DNA of 64,000 nt from Bin80 sp964291275 (GCA_964291275.2 OZ219799.1:496001-560000); one strand, 5' to 3'; positions 8,700-17,357 are shown, counted from the first letter of the stretch. Notes: generated by a model not told the origin, from the letters alone. Translations and numbers: made by a program.

Positions 8700-10016
8700 C
8701 TAACCGGCTGGTTGGAGCAATTTAGCTGCGGCGGTTGCTCGACTGCGATCAAAGCACGTTTGGTCGCGGAGCATCGCACAAGCGATGGCCAACAGGCGGT
8801 CTGCGACCGATCGCAGGGCTCGGCCGTGACTATGGCCTCGCGCACGTAGGGCTTTGTACTTCGCTTTGCTGATGGGGTCGTGCTGGACCGCCACACGACT
8901 CCAGTGGTAGACGGCATTGACCAGGCGTGCTTGACAGGCTCGTCGCCGGACCACCCGCCAGGATTTTCCCGAACGTCGCGTGACGGGGGCGACGCCACAC
9001 AAGCAACGGAGGCCCCTGTAATCTCGGTTCTGGAACAAACTGGATGCCTCCGAGAGGAGCGTGGCCAGCACCGTTGTTCCCACGCCGGGCATGGAGGAAA
9101 GAATTGCTACATCCCGCGACGTACATCCAGAAGAGGACGGTTCACACCCAGGATCGGTCTCCTCTTCTCTGGAAGAAGCAGGGATTGGTCTCTGCTCGGT
9201 GGAGAGCGATGCGAGGAGCGTTTCCATGGCGTGTTTCGCCTCGCTGATGTGTTGCTCGATCAACGCAAGCTGCTGCAGAAGCAACTTGACGCGTGTCGTT
9301 GCCGCCTCCAAGACGCCAGCAGCCGTCGTGACCGGTCGTGTCCGCAAGCGTTGGAGGACCTGCTCCGCATTCAAACGCCGAATCCGGTGTGCTTTGAGCA
9401 CCTTCTCCACGGAGGAAAGGCGTACCCGGCGGGCGCGTGTTGGGGTGGGAATGAGCGTCCACAGGGCCATCATCACCGGAGAGGACAGCGAGAATCCGAG
9501 TTTCAGGAACTGCGGGAAGTACCGCCAGAGCTGGTCTCGGACCTGATGCGTGAGTCGGGTACGCTGGTGGGTCAGTTCCTCGTGCATCCGTGACCACTCC
9601 CGCAACTGGACGATGTGGGCATCCAGTGGATCAAGTTCACGCAGACAAGCCGGATCGGTACGGAGCGCGTCCGCAAGCACACGCGCATCCCGACGATCAT
9701 CTTTCGCCCCCGCCGGCGAAAACCGATCCCGGAAGCGGTCCAGCTGTTTGGGATTGATCGAAAAGACCCGAAGGCCTCGATCCAACAGACTGTCCACAAC
9801 GGGACCATGCGGAATTTCAATGGCGACGCCAACGTAAGCCGCAGCACAGCCTGCACATGCAAGCACCCAATCCAGCAGTTGACCGAGTCCCTCCCCGGAG
9901 TGGGGAAAAGCGCGCTCCCCGAGAACCGTGCCCTCCAAGTTCAGGATGCAGACCTGATGCAACTGGGAGCCCCAGTCAATCCCCGCAAAAATGATAGATT
10001 GAAATTTCGTAGACAT
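8700..10016 (-). CDS. IS110-family transposase (DEDD recombinase)
   Basis: 438 residues. The N-terminal RuvC-like DEDD domain shows Asp14 in AGIDWGS, Glu67 in VAIEIPHGP, and the Asp cluster at 106-110 in AGAKDDRRDA. The C-terminal Transposase_20 domain has the helix-hairpin-helix-like SSMPGVGTTVLATLL and a candidate catalytic Ser in TRRSGKSW. A linker of roughly 60 residues rich in Glu/Arg/Ser between the domains makes it somewhat longer than usual. The enzyme moves the element by a circular intermediate, and family members studied so far are guided by an RNA from the element's non-coding end. The frame is intact, so the element may be active. Confidence 0.93.
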   Translation of the reverse strand: MSTKFQSIIFAGIDWGSQLHQVCILNLEGTVLGERAFPHSGEGLGQLLDWVLACAGCAAAYVGVAIEIPHGPVVDSLLDRGLRVFSINPKQLDRFRDRFSPAGAKDDRRDARVLADALRTDPACLRELDPLDAHIVQLREWSRMHEELTHQRTRLTHQVRDQLWRYFPQFLKLGFSLSSPVMMALWTLIPTPTRARRVRLSSVEKVLKAHRIRRLNAEQVLQRLRTRPVTTAAGVLEAATTRVKLLLQQLALIEQHISEAKHAMETLLASLSTEQRPIPASSREEETDPGCEPSSSGCTSRDVAILSSMPGVGTTVLATLLSEASSLFQNRDYRGLRCLCGVAPVTRRSGKSWRVVRRRACQARLVNAVYHWSRVAVQHDPISKAKYKALRARGHSHGRALRSVADRLLAIACAMLRDQTCFDRSRATAAAKLLQPAG

Positions 10017-10029
10017 GATTAAGTATCTT

Positions 10030-10347
10030 TTAGGTTGAAGGGTTTGCGGGTCACCGTGACGTTCCGTCTGTCCCTGTATCGGTGCTCAATGGCACATACT
10101 CCCTACGGGGCGTGGATCACGGTACTCCCTGGGGCACAGTTCCCCCCCAGGCGCTCGAGACGCAGGGGGCGGTTGGTTGCTCCCAGGGAGTCACCCGCGC
10201 TTACGCGATGCACAACACAAGCTCAATGCATTTGTGTTCTCGGAAAAATACTCCTGCACCTAGTCAAAAATCTTCGGCTGTGCCTCCAACCTTCAACTTC
10301 ACCAATCACTCCAAAATTGAACTCAGTTAAGCATCGCGTTTAAGATA
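10030..10347 (-). ncRNA. Candidate bridge RNA region upstream of the IS110 transposase
   Basis: The stretch between the transposase start and the element end is non-coding and strongly folded. Arms 10124-10133 and 10182-10191 form a perfect 10-bp stem, extended by 3 bp past a one-base bulge, and a perfect 7-bp stem (CCTGGGG/CCCCAGG) lies inside it. A 9-nt segment at 10098-10106 (ACTCCCTAC) is identical to the opposite element terminus at 8502-8510. A segment at 10163-10170 (CAGGGGGC) resembles the target junction CAGGGGGT at 10512. Guide-like matches to donor and target are what IS110 bridge RNAs carry. The RNA itself, its strand and its ends are inference. Confidence 0.45.
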
Positions 10348-10511
10348 CAGGGAGTCACCCGCGCTTACGCGATGCACAACACAAGCTCAATGCATTTGTG
10401 TTCTCGGAAAAATACTCCTGCACCTAGTCAAAAATCTTCGGCTGTGCCTCCAACCTTCAACTTCACCAATCACTCCAAAATTGAACTCAGTTAAGCATCG
10501 CGTTTAAGATA
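10184..10511. repeat. Two perfect-looking 164-bp tandem copies at the end of the IS110 element
   Basis: Units 10184-10347 and 10348-10511 appear identical by eye. Each begins CAGGGAGTCACCC and ends TTTAAGATA. The next bases, CAGGGGGTCGCG, are the resumed ferritin sequence, which starts like a third unit. The duplication therefore ends precisely at the element boundary and covers the transposase-distal part of the 5' non-coding end. Confidence 0.92.
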
Positions 10512-10628
10512 CAGGGGGTCGCGTTGTTTCTTCTGGATCGTGAACTCAGCCAACGTCTGGAAGTCAGTGCAGAGGGTGAATAATCCAACGGCCTTCCTTG
10601 GAACAACGAAGTTAGACTACACCGGATA

Positions 10629-11513
10629 ATGTCCGTACTCAACTTTCTAGCTCCCGGGGCTATCCCTCAGGAGGAGTTTGATGCAATTAAAATTGAGATT
10701 CACGAGGCCGCTCCAGGCGTCCTGATGTTGGTTGGACAGGGTGGCAACATCGGGATATCTTACGGAGAGGATTCGGTTTTTATGGTTGACACGCAATTCG
10801 GGCAACTCACCGAAAAGATACTGGCAGCTATAAGGACGCGAACAGACAAGCCGGTACAGGTTGTACTGAACACACACTGGCATGGGGATCATGTGGGTGG
10901 CAACGGCAATTTTAGCGCGAGGGGGGCCCTTATAGTGGCCCACGAAAGAGCGCATGCACGCCTGAGTATTGATCAGTTCCTGGGTGCATTCGGGAGTAAA
11001 GTGCCTGCTGCCCCAAAGGGTGCGCTACCTGTGATCACTTTTACGGAGAACATCTCTTTTCATTGGAACGGGGACACGATAGAGATCTTTCACGCACCTG
11101 AGGCACATACCGATGGAGATGTTATTGTACATTTTCATGAGGCTAACGTGATCCACATGGGTGACACCTATTTCAACGGGATGTACCCATTCATAGACGT
11201 GGACACTGGAGGATCAATCGACGGGATGGTAGCAGTCGCAGATGCGGTGCTTGCGCGTTGTGACGAAAACACCAGGGTCATCCCTGGGCATGGTCCGCTG
11301 TCCAATCAGTATGAACTACAGGTGTATCGGGAAATGATGGCGACCGTTCGCGAAGCCGTGGCAAAATTGATGAGGGAGGGCAAGTCCAGGGAGGAGGTCA
11401 TTGCAGCAAAACCCACAGCCGCCCTGGATGCTGCCTGGGACGGAGGAGTACTGGATCCGGATACTTATGTGGGTCACATCTACAACTCGCTCACGGGAAC
11501 TAGCGCTGAATAA
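10629..11513 (+). CDS. MBL-fold metallo-hydrolase, copy 2
   Basis: Paralogue of the gene at 6239, 294 residues, with the same HWHGDH, EAHTDGD and IPGHGPLSN metal motifs and only scattered substitutions (for example HWNGDTIEIF in place of NWKEDVIEVF). It follows the interrupted ferritin copy at the same spacing as copy 1 follows the intact ferritin, so ferritin 3' end and hydrolase were duplicated together. The frame and zinc ligands are intact, so it is probably functional. Its last 14 bases overlap the convergent DnaJ-like gene. Confidence 0.88.
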   Translation: MSVLNFLAPGAIPQEEFDAIKIEIHEAAPGVLMLVGQGGNIGISYGEDSVFMVDTQFGQLTEKILAAIRTRTDKPVQVVLNTHWHGDHVGGNGNFSARGALIVAHERAHARLSIDQFLGAFGSKVPAAPKGALPVITFTENISFHWNGDTIEIFHAPEAHTDGDVIVHFHEANVIHMGDTYFNGMYPFIDVDTGGSIDGMVAVADAVLARCDENTRVIPGHGPLSNQYELQVYREMMATVREAVAKLMREGKSREEVIAAKPTAALDAAWDGGVLDPDTYVGHIYNSLTGTSAE

Positions 11514-12282
11514 GCCCGGCAGCAAGTGCGGCCTGATAAAGAGTTTGGCGATCTGCAGAATTCATGGGACTAATGTTGAGGTTAATCAGCAGATCTCCCG
11601 GTCGCTTTTTGTTCGATCGGACACCGTGTCCCACGAGTCGCAGTCGTGTCCCTGGTCTAGAGTTCGGTGGAACATCGATCGTAAGAATGTCCCCGTATGG
11701 ATCGGTTACGGTTTGAGTACAGCCTAGCAAAGCATCCAGTGCGGTTACAGACAGCTGCATCAGCAGGTTATTCCTTTTTCGGGTAAAGACGGGATGCGGG
11801 AGTATTTTAAAGGTAAAGACACGAGAGCCGGGCTCGTCAGAAGCACGGATCCGAAACTTGTTTTTAATACCGGGGGGTAACACAATCCGTGTGAGTGAAC
11901 CATCCTTTCCCCGAATCATAACGGGGCCTCCCCGGAGCGCTCGTTCGAGTGAAAGGTGCACGACATTACCACCGCTACCAAAAATCTCTTCAAAGAATTC
12001 GCCGATACTGGAGAAGAAATCGTCCATAAAAGCAGGAACAGGCTCTGGATTGCTGGCGGCCCGAATTTGGTCGTACTTCGCCCGCCGTTCAGGATCCGAA
12101 AGAATGCTATAGGCCTGTTGGAGTCGCTTAAATCGTTCTTCCGCCTGATCATCGCCCGGGTTACAATCCGGATGATGCTGTTGGGCGAGACGTCGATAGG
12201 CGATCTTTATATCTTCTGCAGAAGCAGAGTGTTCGATCTCCATAACGGCGTAAAGATCATCTGCAATAGTTAAACGGGACAT
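11500..12282 (-). CDS. DnaJ-domain co-chaperone (CbpA-like)
   Basis: 260 residues. The J domain covers about residues 8-70, with HPD at 37-39, and stimulates DnaK ATPase. There is no Cys-rich zinc-finger region. The C-terminal part (about 105-260) matches the two substrate-binding beta domains of DnaJ/CbpA, including LPPGIKNKFRIRA, DGEDP-like DEPGSR and a final VDVPPNSRPGTRLRLVGHG-type segment. The closest role is a type II J-protein such as CbpA acting with DnaK. It converges on MBL copy 2 with a 14-bp overlap. Confidence 0.9.
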   Translation of the reverse strand: MSRLTIADDLYAVMEIEHSASAEDIKIAYRRLAQQHHPDCNPGDDQAEERFKRLQQAYSILSDPERRAKYDQIRAASNPEPVPAFMDDFFSSIGEFFEEIFGSGGNVVHLSLERALRGGPVMIRGKDGSLTRIVLPPGIKNKFRIRASDEPGSRVFTFKILPHPVFTRKRNNLLMQLSVTALDALLGCTQTVTDPYGDILTIDVPPNSRPGTRLRLVGHGVRSNKKRPGDLLINLNISPMNSADRQTLYQAALAAGLIQR

Positions 12283-12342
12283 GAATGAATACGTTATTAT
12301 CCAAACATACGGGAATACCTGTTCGAAGGTGCGTGCAAACTA

Positions 12343-13812
12343 ATGGGAAGAATTTCTAAGATACTTATTGCCAATCGAGGTGAGATCGCGCTGCGCATTA
12401 TGCGTACCTGTAAAGTGCTCGGGATCCGTTCTGTGGCAATTTACAGCGAGGCCGACCGGGTAAGTGCGCATGTGGTCTATGCAGATGAAGCATATTGTGT
12501 TGGATCTGCACGATCGGTGGATTCGTACCTGAACCTGGATCGTATTATGGAGGCCATTCATGAAAGTGGATCGGATGCGGTTCACCCAGGGTATGGCTTT
12601 CTGTCTGAACGGGCGGAGTTTGCTCAAGCCTGTGCTGAACAGGGTGTAACTTTCATCGGTCCTTCCGCCAAGGCGATCCGTGCCATGGGCGACAAGATGC
12701 TGGCCCGTCAGCTCATGCATACACATGATGTGCCGGTTGTTCCGGGAACAGATGGGGCGGTTACCGACCTTAATCAAGCCCTTGAGGTTGCTGACCGGAT
12801 AGGCTATCCTGTACTCGCAAAAGCTGCAGCAGGGGGTGGCGGTAAAGGGATGCGCAAGGTACACAGTGCACAGGAGATGGAGCAGGCCCTCAGTCGGGCG
12901 CAGGGTGAGGCGGGTTCGGCCTTTGGCGATGCCCGCATCTTTATCGAGAAATACCTGGAAACACCTCGACATGTGGAATTCCAGGTTCTTGCGGATACAT
13001 ATGGTTCGTGTGTACATCTATTTGAACGCGAGTGCTCGATTCAGCGCCGCCACCAGAAGGTGATTGAGGAAGCACCTGCCGCATGCATGACACCAGAATT
13101 GAGAGCACGAATGGGTTTAGCGGCCGTGCGTGCAGCGCAGGCCTGTAACTATGTAGGCGCGGGCACCATCGAATTCCTGGTTGATGAAGCGGACAATTTC
13201 TACTTCATGGAAATGAACACGCGCCTCCAGGTTGAGCACCCTGTGACTGAATACATTACGGGCCTAGACCTGGTAGCCGAACAGATCAGAGTAGCAGAAG
13301 GAAAGGCATTGCCATTCACACAAGACGCACTTACCATTAATGGACACGCGATCGAATGTCGGATATATGCAGAAGATCCGGCGGCTAATTTTGTCCCGAA
13401 TCCGGGTACGGTGACGTTACACCAGGTGCCTGTGGGGGTAGGTATTCGTGTTGATGCCGGGTTACAGACCAGGGGAGAGATCCCGGTCCATTACGATCCA
13501 ATGATTTCGAAGGTGATCACTTGGGGGCGTACGCGTGAGGAAGCGACCCAACGGATGATCTTTGCACTGGAGGACTACCATATTGCAGGGGTAAAGACGA
13601 CACGAGGGTTTTGCCGTCGGGTCATGGAGAGTGCAGCCTGGCAGGAAGCTCGCTTGAGCACTCATTTCGTGGACGAACATCCAGAGCTTCTGGCAGAGGA
13701 ACCTGTGCTTCCAACCGATGCAGCAGCCGTGGCAGCGGTCCTGTTGCAGGACCACAGCACAGCAGGCCCTCTGACAAATGAATCTGCCTGGCGAACCCTA
13801 CGCAAGGGCTGA
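12343..13812 (+). CDS. accC: Biotin carboxylase subunit (acetyl-CoA carboxylase type)
   Basis: ATP-grasp enzyme that carboxylates biotin on a carrier protein using bicarbonate and ATP, the first half-reaction of fatty-acid precursor synthesis. Recognised by KILIANRGEIALRI at the N-terminus, the glycine-rich ATP loop AAAGGGGKGMR near residue 165, MEMNTRLQVEHPVTE, and the catalytic Arg region after it. At 489 residues it is about 40 longer than E. coli AccC, with an acidic C-terminal tail. No accB or carboxyltransferase gene is adjacent, so it could also serve propionyl- or methylcrotonyl-CoA carboxylase. Confidence 0.92.
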   Translation: MGRISKILIANRGEIALRIMRTCKVLGIRSVAIYSEADRVSAHVVYADEAYCVGSARSVDSYLNLDRIMEAIHESGSDAVHPGYGFLSERAEFAQACAEQGVTFIGPSAKAIRAMGDKMLARQLMHTHDVPVVPGTDGAVTDLNQALEVADRIGYPVLAKAAAGGGGKGMRKVHSAQEMEQALSRAQGEAGSAFGDARIFIEKYLETPRHVEFQVLADTYGSCVHLFERECSIQRRHQKVIEEAPAACMTPELRARMGLAAVRAAQACNYVGAGTIEFLVDEADNFYFMEMNTRLQVEHPVTEYITGLDLVAEQIRVAEGKALPFTQDALTINGHAIECRIYAEDPAANFVPNPGTVTLHQVPVGVGIRVDAGLQTRGEIPVHYDPMISKVITWGRTREEATQRMIFALEDYHIAGVKTTRGFCRRVMESAAWQEARLSTHFVDEHPELLAEEPVLPTDAAAVAAVLLQDHSTAGPLTNESAWRTLRKG

Positions 13813-13937
13813 ATTCCACCAGGTAACAGATCCGGTACAGGCGTGCGATCCCGGATAGGCGGTAAGGTGAAAATCTCGTATGACACCTGACGGAAACGAC
13901 TCCATTTCAGTGAGGAGACCCAGAATTCGGCTAGACC

Positions 13938-14600
13938 TCAATTTTTGTAAAGCAGGGTTACCCCGTCCCCAATAGGTACCAAGCTCAGATTCACTCTGGG
14001 ATCTGTGTGAAGTTTTTTGTTCAAAGCTTGGATGGACTGCGTGTCCAAACTCTTTGTTGCAGAATCAGCTGAATCTCCACCGCGCAAGACATTGTCAATC
14101 ATGATCAGGCCGCCAGGCCGAACGAGGGCCAGAGATCGTTCGAAATACAGATCGTAGTTTTCTTTATCCGCGTCAATAAAGGCGGCATCAAAGGTGTCCG
14201 CCCGACCCTCCGCAAGAAGATCGTCCAGAGTTTGGGATGCCGGAGCCAAACGGAGCGTAATGCGATCGGCAACACCTGCCTCTGACCAGTACCTGCGGGC
14301 AATTTTTGTGTAAGCGTCACTTATATCGCAGGCAACTATATGACCATCTAGAGGAAGTGCGAGGGCCATGGAGAGTGCAGAATATCCGGTGAATGTACCA
14401 ATCTCCAACACCGATCGCGCTTGCATGAGACGCAGGAGCATGGCCATAAACTGTCCTTGATCTGGCGATATTTGCATTTTCGCCTCGGGCAACTTTGCAG
14501 TTTCTGCTCGGAGAGACTCCAGGAGTGGATGCTCCCGCAGTGACACACTCAGGATATATTCTCGGAGGTCGTCAGTTATTGCAAGTGTAGATCGTGACAT
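13938..14600 (-). CDS. SAM-dependent O-methyltransferase (caffeoyl-CoA type)
   Basis: 220 residues, class I Rossmann methyltransferase of the Methyltransf_3 family. The SAM-binding glycine motif is VLEIGTFTGYSAL (about 62-74), followed by the acidic ACDIS, and the metal/catalytic region FIDADKENYD (about 139-148) and IMIDNVLRGG. Bacterial members methylate catechol-like hydroxyls with a divalent metal, but the substrate here is unknown. It is the last gene of a minus-strand set ruvA, asparaginase, trmB, methyltransferase, with a 71-bp gap before it. Confidence 0.9.
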   Translation of the reverse strand: MSRSTLAITDDLREYILSVSLREHPLLESLRAETAKLPEAKMQISPDQGQFMAMLLRLMQARSVLEIGTFTGYSALSMALALPLDGHIVACDISDAYTKIARRYWSEAGVADRITLRLAPASQTLDDLLAEGRADTFDAAFIDADKENYDLYFERSLALVRPGGLIMIDNVLRGGDSADSATKSLDTQSIQALNKKLHTDPRVNLSLVPIGDGVTLLYKN

Positions 14601-14671
14601 AGATTGTGTTGGAAACCCGTTGTTGTTGGGGCACTTGTGTTCGTTAATGGACAGGCAGTGTACTTATGGTC

Positions 14672-15631
14672 TCAGTAGTAGGTGCCACAGATAGTAAGGC
14701 CCCGCTGAGTCAGCCAGCGACTGACCACCTGTACGGCTTCGCTGCTTCCACGCGTTGCGAGTGGCTTTCCAAGATTCATGACGCTCAGCAACAGATCTGC
14801 CTGAGCTCGTCTTGCGGGGCGGAGTTGTATAAAAAGCTCCTGTACCAGCTCAGGTTCGTGTGTCCGGACTATAAACACCAGGCCCTCCCGACCGATCATG
14901 CGCATCACATCAAGCACGATGAGATGACCGCTCTCGAAATGGTGAACTACCTTGTCGAATTCTTTGACTGCTGGAATTGAGCCGTTCAAGAGTGCGTGAT
15001 GCATGCCGAGTTCTTTATGAATTTGAGGCGGGATTGGCAGAGTATGCCCGGTGTGTTTTTGAATAGATCCGTGATAAAAACTACGCCCTGCTGCGTGCCA
15101 CTTGGTTGCATACTTCGTATGGAGGATAGTCGATGGGGGCGTCGTTTCTGTTATCCTGTAGTACCCTGAGTTGCGTGCCAGGGTTATGGTCTGGTTAAAG
15201 TAGGGTTCACTGTCTGTGGTAAGGAGCAGTGCACCGCCAAGTTCAAGGCGTGCGGACAACAATTCAAAAAATGAGGCCTGAAACAATCGACGTGATGCAT
15301 GCCGCTTCTTGTACCAAGGATCAGGAAAATTCACATAAACTCTGAAAAGACTTCCGTCACACAAGACATTCCTCAGAAGAAACAAACCGCTCCCGTGGTA
15401 GAGACGAACATTGGATAATCCCGCACGCCGCACCCGCTTGAATGCCCGTGCAGCCGACCCATGGGCTATATCTGCTCCTATAAAATTCCATTCCGGATGT
15501 GCCTGGGCAACAGATGTTACAAACCCGCCGTCCCCGAACCCGACTTCCAGTACCAGTGGTGCCTTTCGCTGAAAAAACTCTGCGTTAGCCGCCGGAAAAG
15601 ACAAGCTTGGCAGATCTAGCAGTATTGACAT
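14672..15631 (-). CDS. trmB: tRNA (guanine-N7)-methyltransferase with C-terminal extension
   Basis: Methylates G46 in the variable loop of tRNA using SAM. The SAM motif LEVGFGDGGF is at about 28-37 and the family signature VNFPDPWYKKRH at about 109-120. Typical TrmB proteins have 200-240 residues; this one has 319, the extra 100 or so being C-terminal and not recognised (it contains KEFDKVVHHFESGHLIVLDV). The start lies 10 bp after the asparaginase stop, suggesting cotranscription. Confidence 0.9.
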   Translation of the reverse strand: MSILLDLPSLSFPAANAEFFQRKAPLVLEVGFGDGGFVTSVAQAHPEWNFIGADIAHGSAARAFKRVRRAGLSNVRLYHGSGLFLLRNVLCDGSLFRVYVNFPDPWYKKRHASRRLFQASFFELLSARLELGGALLLTTDSEPYFNQTITLARNSGYYRITETTPPSTILHTKYATKWHAAGRSFYHGSIQKHTGHTLPIPPQIHKELGMHHALLNGSIPAVKEFDKVVHHFESGHLIVLDVMRMIGREGLVFIVRTHEPELVQELFIQLRPARRAQADLLLSVMNLGKPLATRGSSEAVQVVSRWLTQRGLTICGTYY

Positions 15632-15641
15632 GCACAGAATA

Positions 15642-16679
15642 TCAGGCGTATAGGTACGCCATGTCTATGTGTCTGGACCCGTTCGCGTCTGCGACAGCCA
15701 TTCGCCCTTTGCCTCGAATGCGTGCCCCTGCCACCTCACCGGCTTTATTGAGTGCATAGAACGACACATTGAAGGCAGGTTCTCCCGTTTCATTTTGCAG
15801 TCGGGCTAGGTGTGTATGTTGTGCAATGCGCTCGCATGCATACAGGCACGCTTGCTCGGGACTGTCTCCCATACGCATACGCTCTACAATCAAAAAGCTG
15901 CAGCAGTTCTCTAAGTTTGCCTCACCCCGTCCGGTGGAGCCGGCCGCTCCGACTTCGTTATCGCAGTAGAGGCCTGCGCCTATAATGGGGGAATCGCCTA
16001 CACGCCCCGGAATTTTGAAAGCCAGACCACTGGTTGTGGTGACACTGCTGATATTGCCCTGCAGGTCGATAGCTGAGCAATGTATGGTTCCCCAGTGGTC
16101 ATAGTTACGTCGCATTGCTTCCCCCAGATCACGGTCCCCCGGACCATGCGGTGGCAGATAATCATCCCGGTTGGAGAGGTTTTCTCGCCAGCGGACCCAG
16201 ATTTCACGAGCACGGTCAGTGAGCAGGTTCTCAATGGGGAATCCGTGCATATGAGCGAATTCCTGAGCACCTTTGGCTACGAGCAACACATGATCTGTAC
16301 GTTGAAGAACATGCTGCGCAACCTTGGACGGATACTTGATTCCCTGGATGGAGGCCACAGCTCCAGCACGACCGGTTGGACCATGCATAACGGCAGAGTC
16401 CAACTCAACGATTCCGTCTGCATTGGGGAGACCGCCATAACCTACAGAGGTATCGTTTGGATCTTCCTCTACCAAATTAACTCCCGCAATGACGGCGTCG
16501 AGTGCATCTGCTCCGGCGTTGATTTCCTCAACCGCACGTGCCACGGCCGCGAGACCATTACCACTAGCAATAGCAACGGGGCCCGCAAAGAGGCGGGTTT
16601 TTGGTCTGAGGACAGCCGCGGCACTGGCTGCTGTACCAGTCCGGATAAAATCACGTCGGGTTATAGGGTTTGTTGGCAT
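15642..16679 (-). CDS. Glycosylasparaginase, Tat-exported
   Basis: N4-(beta-N-acetylglucosaminyl)-L-asparaginase of the Ntn-hydrolase family, which splits the N-acetylglucosamine-asparagine bond of glycopeptides. The nucleophile is Thr198 in DHWGTIHCSA, which becomes N-terminal after self-cleavage. The substrate-binding segment contains RVGDSPIIGAGLYCDN. The N-terminus has a twin-arginine signal (TRRDFIRTG at 7-15) followed by an Ala-rich core, so it folds before export to the periplasm. The length of 345 residues is normal. It lies between ruvA and trmB. Confidence 0.92.
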   Translation of the reverse strand: MPTNPITRRDFIRTGTAASAAAVLRPKTRLFAGPVAIASGNGLAAVARAVEEINAGADALDAVIAGVNLVEEDPNDTSVGYGGLPNADGIVELDSAVMHGPTGRAGAVASIQGIKYPSKVAQHVLQRTDHVLLVAKGAQEFAHMHGFPIENLLTDRAREIWVRWRENLSNRDDYLPPHGPGDRDLGEAMRRNYDHWGTIHCSAIDLQGNISSVTTTSGLAFKIPGRVGDSPIIGAGLYCDNEVGAAGSTGRGEANLENCCSFLIVERMRMGDSPEQACLYACERIAQHTHLARLQNETGEPAFNVSFYALNKAGEVAGARIRGKGRMAVADANGSRHIDMAYLYA

Positions 16680-16722
16680 GGGAGGAAAAGGTGAACCTGA
16701 CCGGTTAAGTTACCAAATGTAG

Positions 16723-17304
16723 TTATTGGCTGAGAGCAAGCTGCACAAAATCTTCGGCTTTGTTGACTTCGGGGTGGGCGCGCGCGACCTTTCGCAGCAG
16801 TTGTTCGGCTTTATGACGGGAAAGCCCCAGCGTCTCGAGAGCCGTGCGTGCATCTGCACGGGCCGTTGCAGCCCCAGTCCTTTCTGTTTCTGCCAGATCC
16901 AGTTCGTTCATGCGATCAATCAGTTCTACTACCAGGCGTTCGGCAGTCTTGCGGCCGACCCCGTTGATGCGTTGCAGCATAGTAGTCTCTCTCAAAGTAA
17001 TATGTTGCACCAGTTCAGCTGGGGTCATAGTTGAAAGGGCTGCAATGGCAATCCGTGGTCCCACTCCAGATACACCAATGAACAATCTGAAAATCGCTCT
17101 TTCCCCCGAAGAAAAGAAACCATATAATTGCTCATTGTCTTCCCGGACATGATGATACGTGAGCAGTTGTACCTTATTGCCAGTATCAGGTAGTCGTTCA
17201 AAGGTGGACATGGGTATAAAAACCCGGTACCCTATCCCGTGTACGTCAATGATTGCATGGGTTGGTCCTTTGCGACTTAGTGTACCCTTAACGTATTCAA
17301 TCAT
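16723..17304 (-). CDS. ruvA: Holliday junction branch-migration protein RuvA
   Basis: 193 residues. The N-terminal OB fold starts IEYVKGTLSRKG, the tandem helix-hairpin-helix motifs are GVSGVGPRIAIAALS and INGVGRKTAERLVVEL, and the C-terminal domain that contacts RuvB ends EDFVQLALSQ. RuvA tetramers bind Holliday junctions and load the RuvB motor, which is encoded at 60.2 kb with an intein. It is divergent from murJ across 53 bp. Confidence 0.95.
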   Translation of the reverse strand: MIEYVKGTLSRKGPTHAIIDVHGIGYRVFIPMSTFERLPDTGNKVQLLTYHHVREDNEQLYGFFSSGERAIFRLFIGVSGVGPRIAIAALSTMTPAELVQHITLRETTMLQRINGVGRKTAERLVVELIDRMNELDLAETERTGAATARADARTALETLGLSRHKAEQLLRKVARAHPEVNKAEDFVQLALSQ

Positions 17305-17357
17305 GATACTCGCAGCATACGACCAAGATACGACAGCTCCCCAAACTCAATTGCAGC

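Larger units (their letters stand above)
8502..10511 (-). mobile_element. IS110-family insertion sequence
   Basis: Boundaries come from comparing the interrupted ferritin copy with the intact gene: ferritin sequence stops in a G-run ending at 8501 and resumes at the G-run after 10512. The exact ends are ambiguous by several G residues. The element holds one transposase gene on the minus strand, about 200 bp of non-coding DNA on its 3' side and nearly 500 bp on its 5' side, of which 164 bp is a tandem copy. No long terminal inverted repeats or target duplication are seen, as is usual for IS110 elements. Confidence 0.85.
8324..10583 (+). pseudogene. Second ferritin copy: 3' part only, split by an IS110-type element
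   Basis: From 8324 the frame matches the ferritin at 5669 from its VLQHEQYITARI segment onward, up to LRLVGEG at about 8500. After the inserted element, 10519-10583 resumes with ALFLLDRELSQR and ends at a TAA at 10581-10583. Joining the two sides (GGT GAA GGG GGG GTC GCG) restores the ferritin frame. The N-terminal half, with the first ferroxidase helices, was never duplicated or has been lost, so this copy cannot make a ferritin. It marks a duplication that covers the ferritin 3' end and the MBL gene. Confidence 0.9.

Noticed and set aside
8880..9593. Long plus-strand open frames across the IS110 transposase
   Set aside because: They are antisense shadows of the transposase, Arg/Ser-rich and without domains.
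10184..10511. The 164-bp repeats as a possible CRISPR array
   Set aside because: Only two long adjacent units with no spacers and no cas genes.
12340..13017. A 225-codon minus-strand frame opposite accC
   Set aside because: Shadow of accC; the sense strand has full biotin carboxylase motifs.
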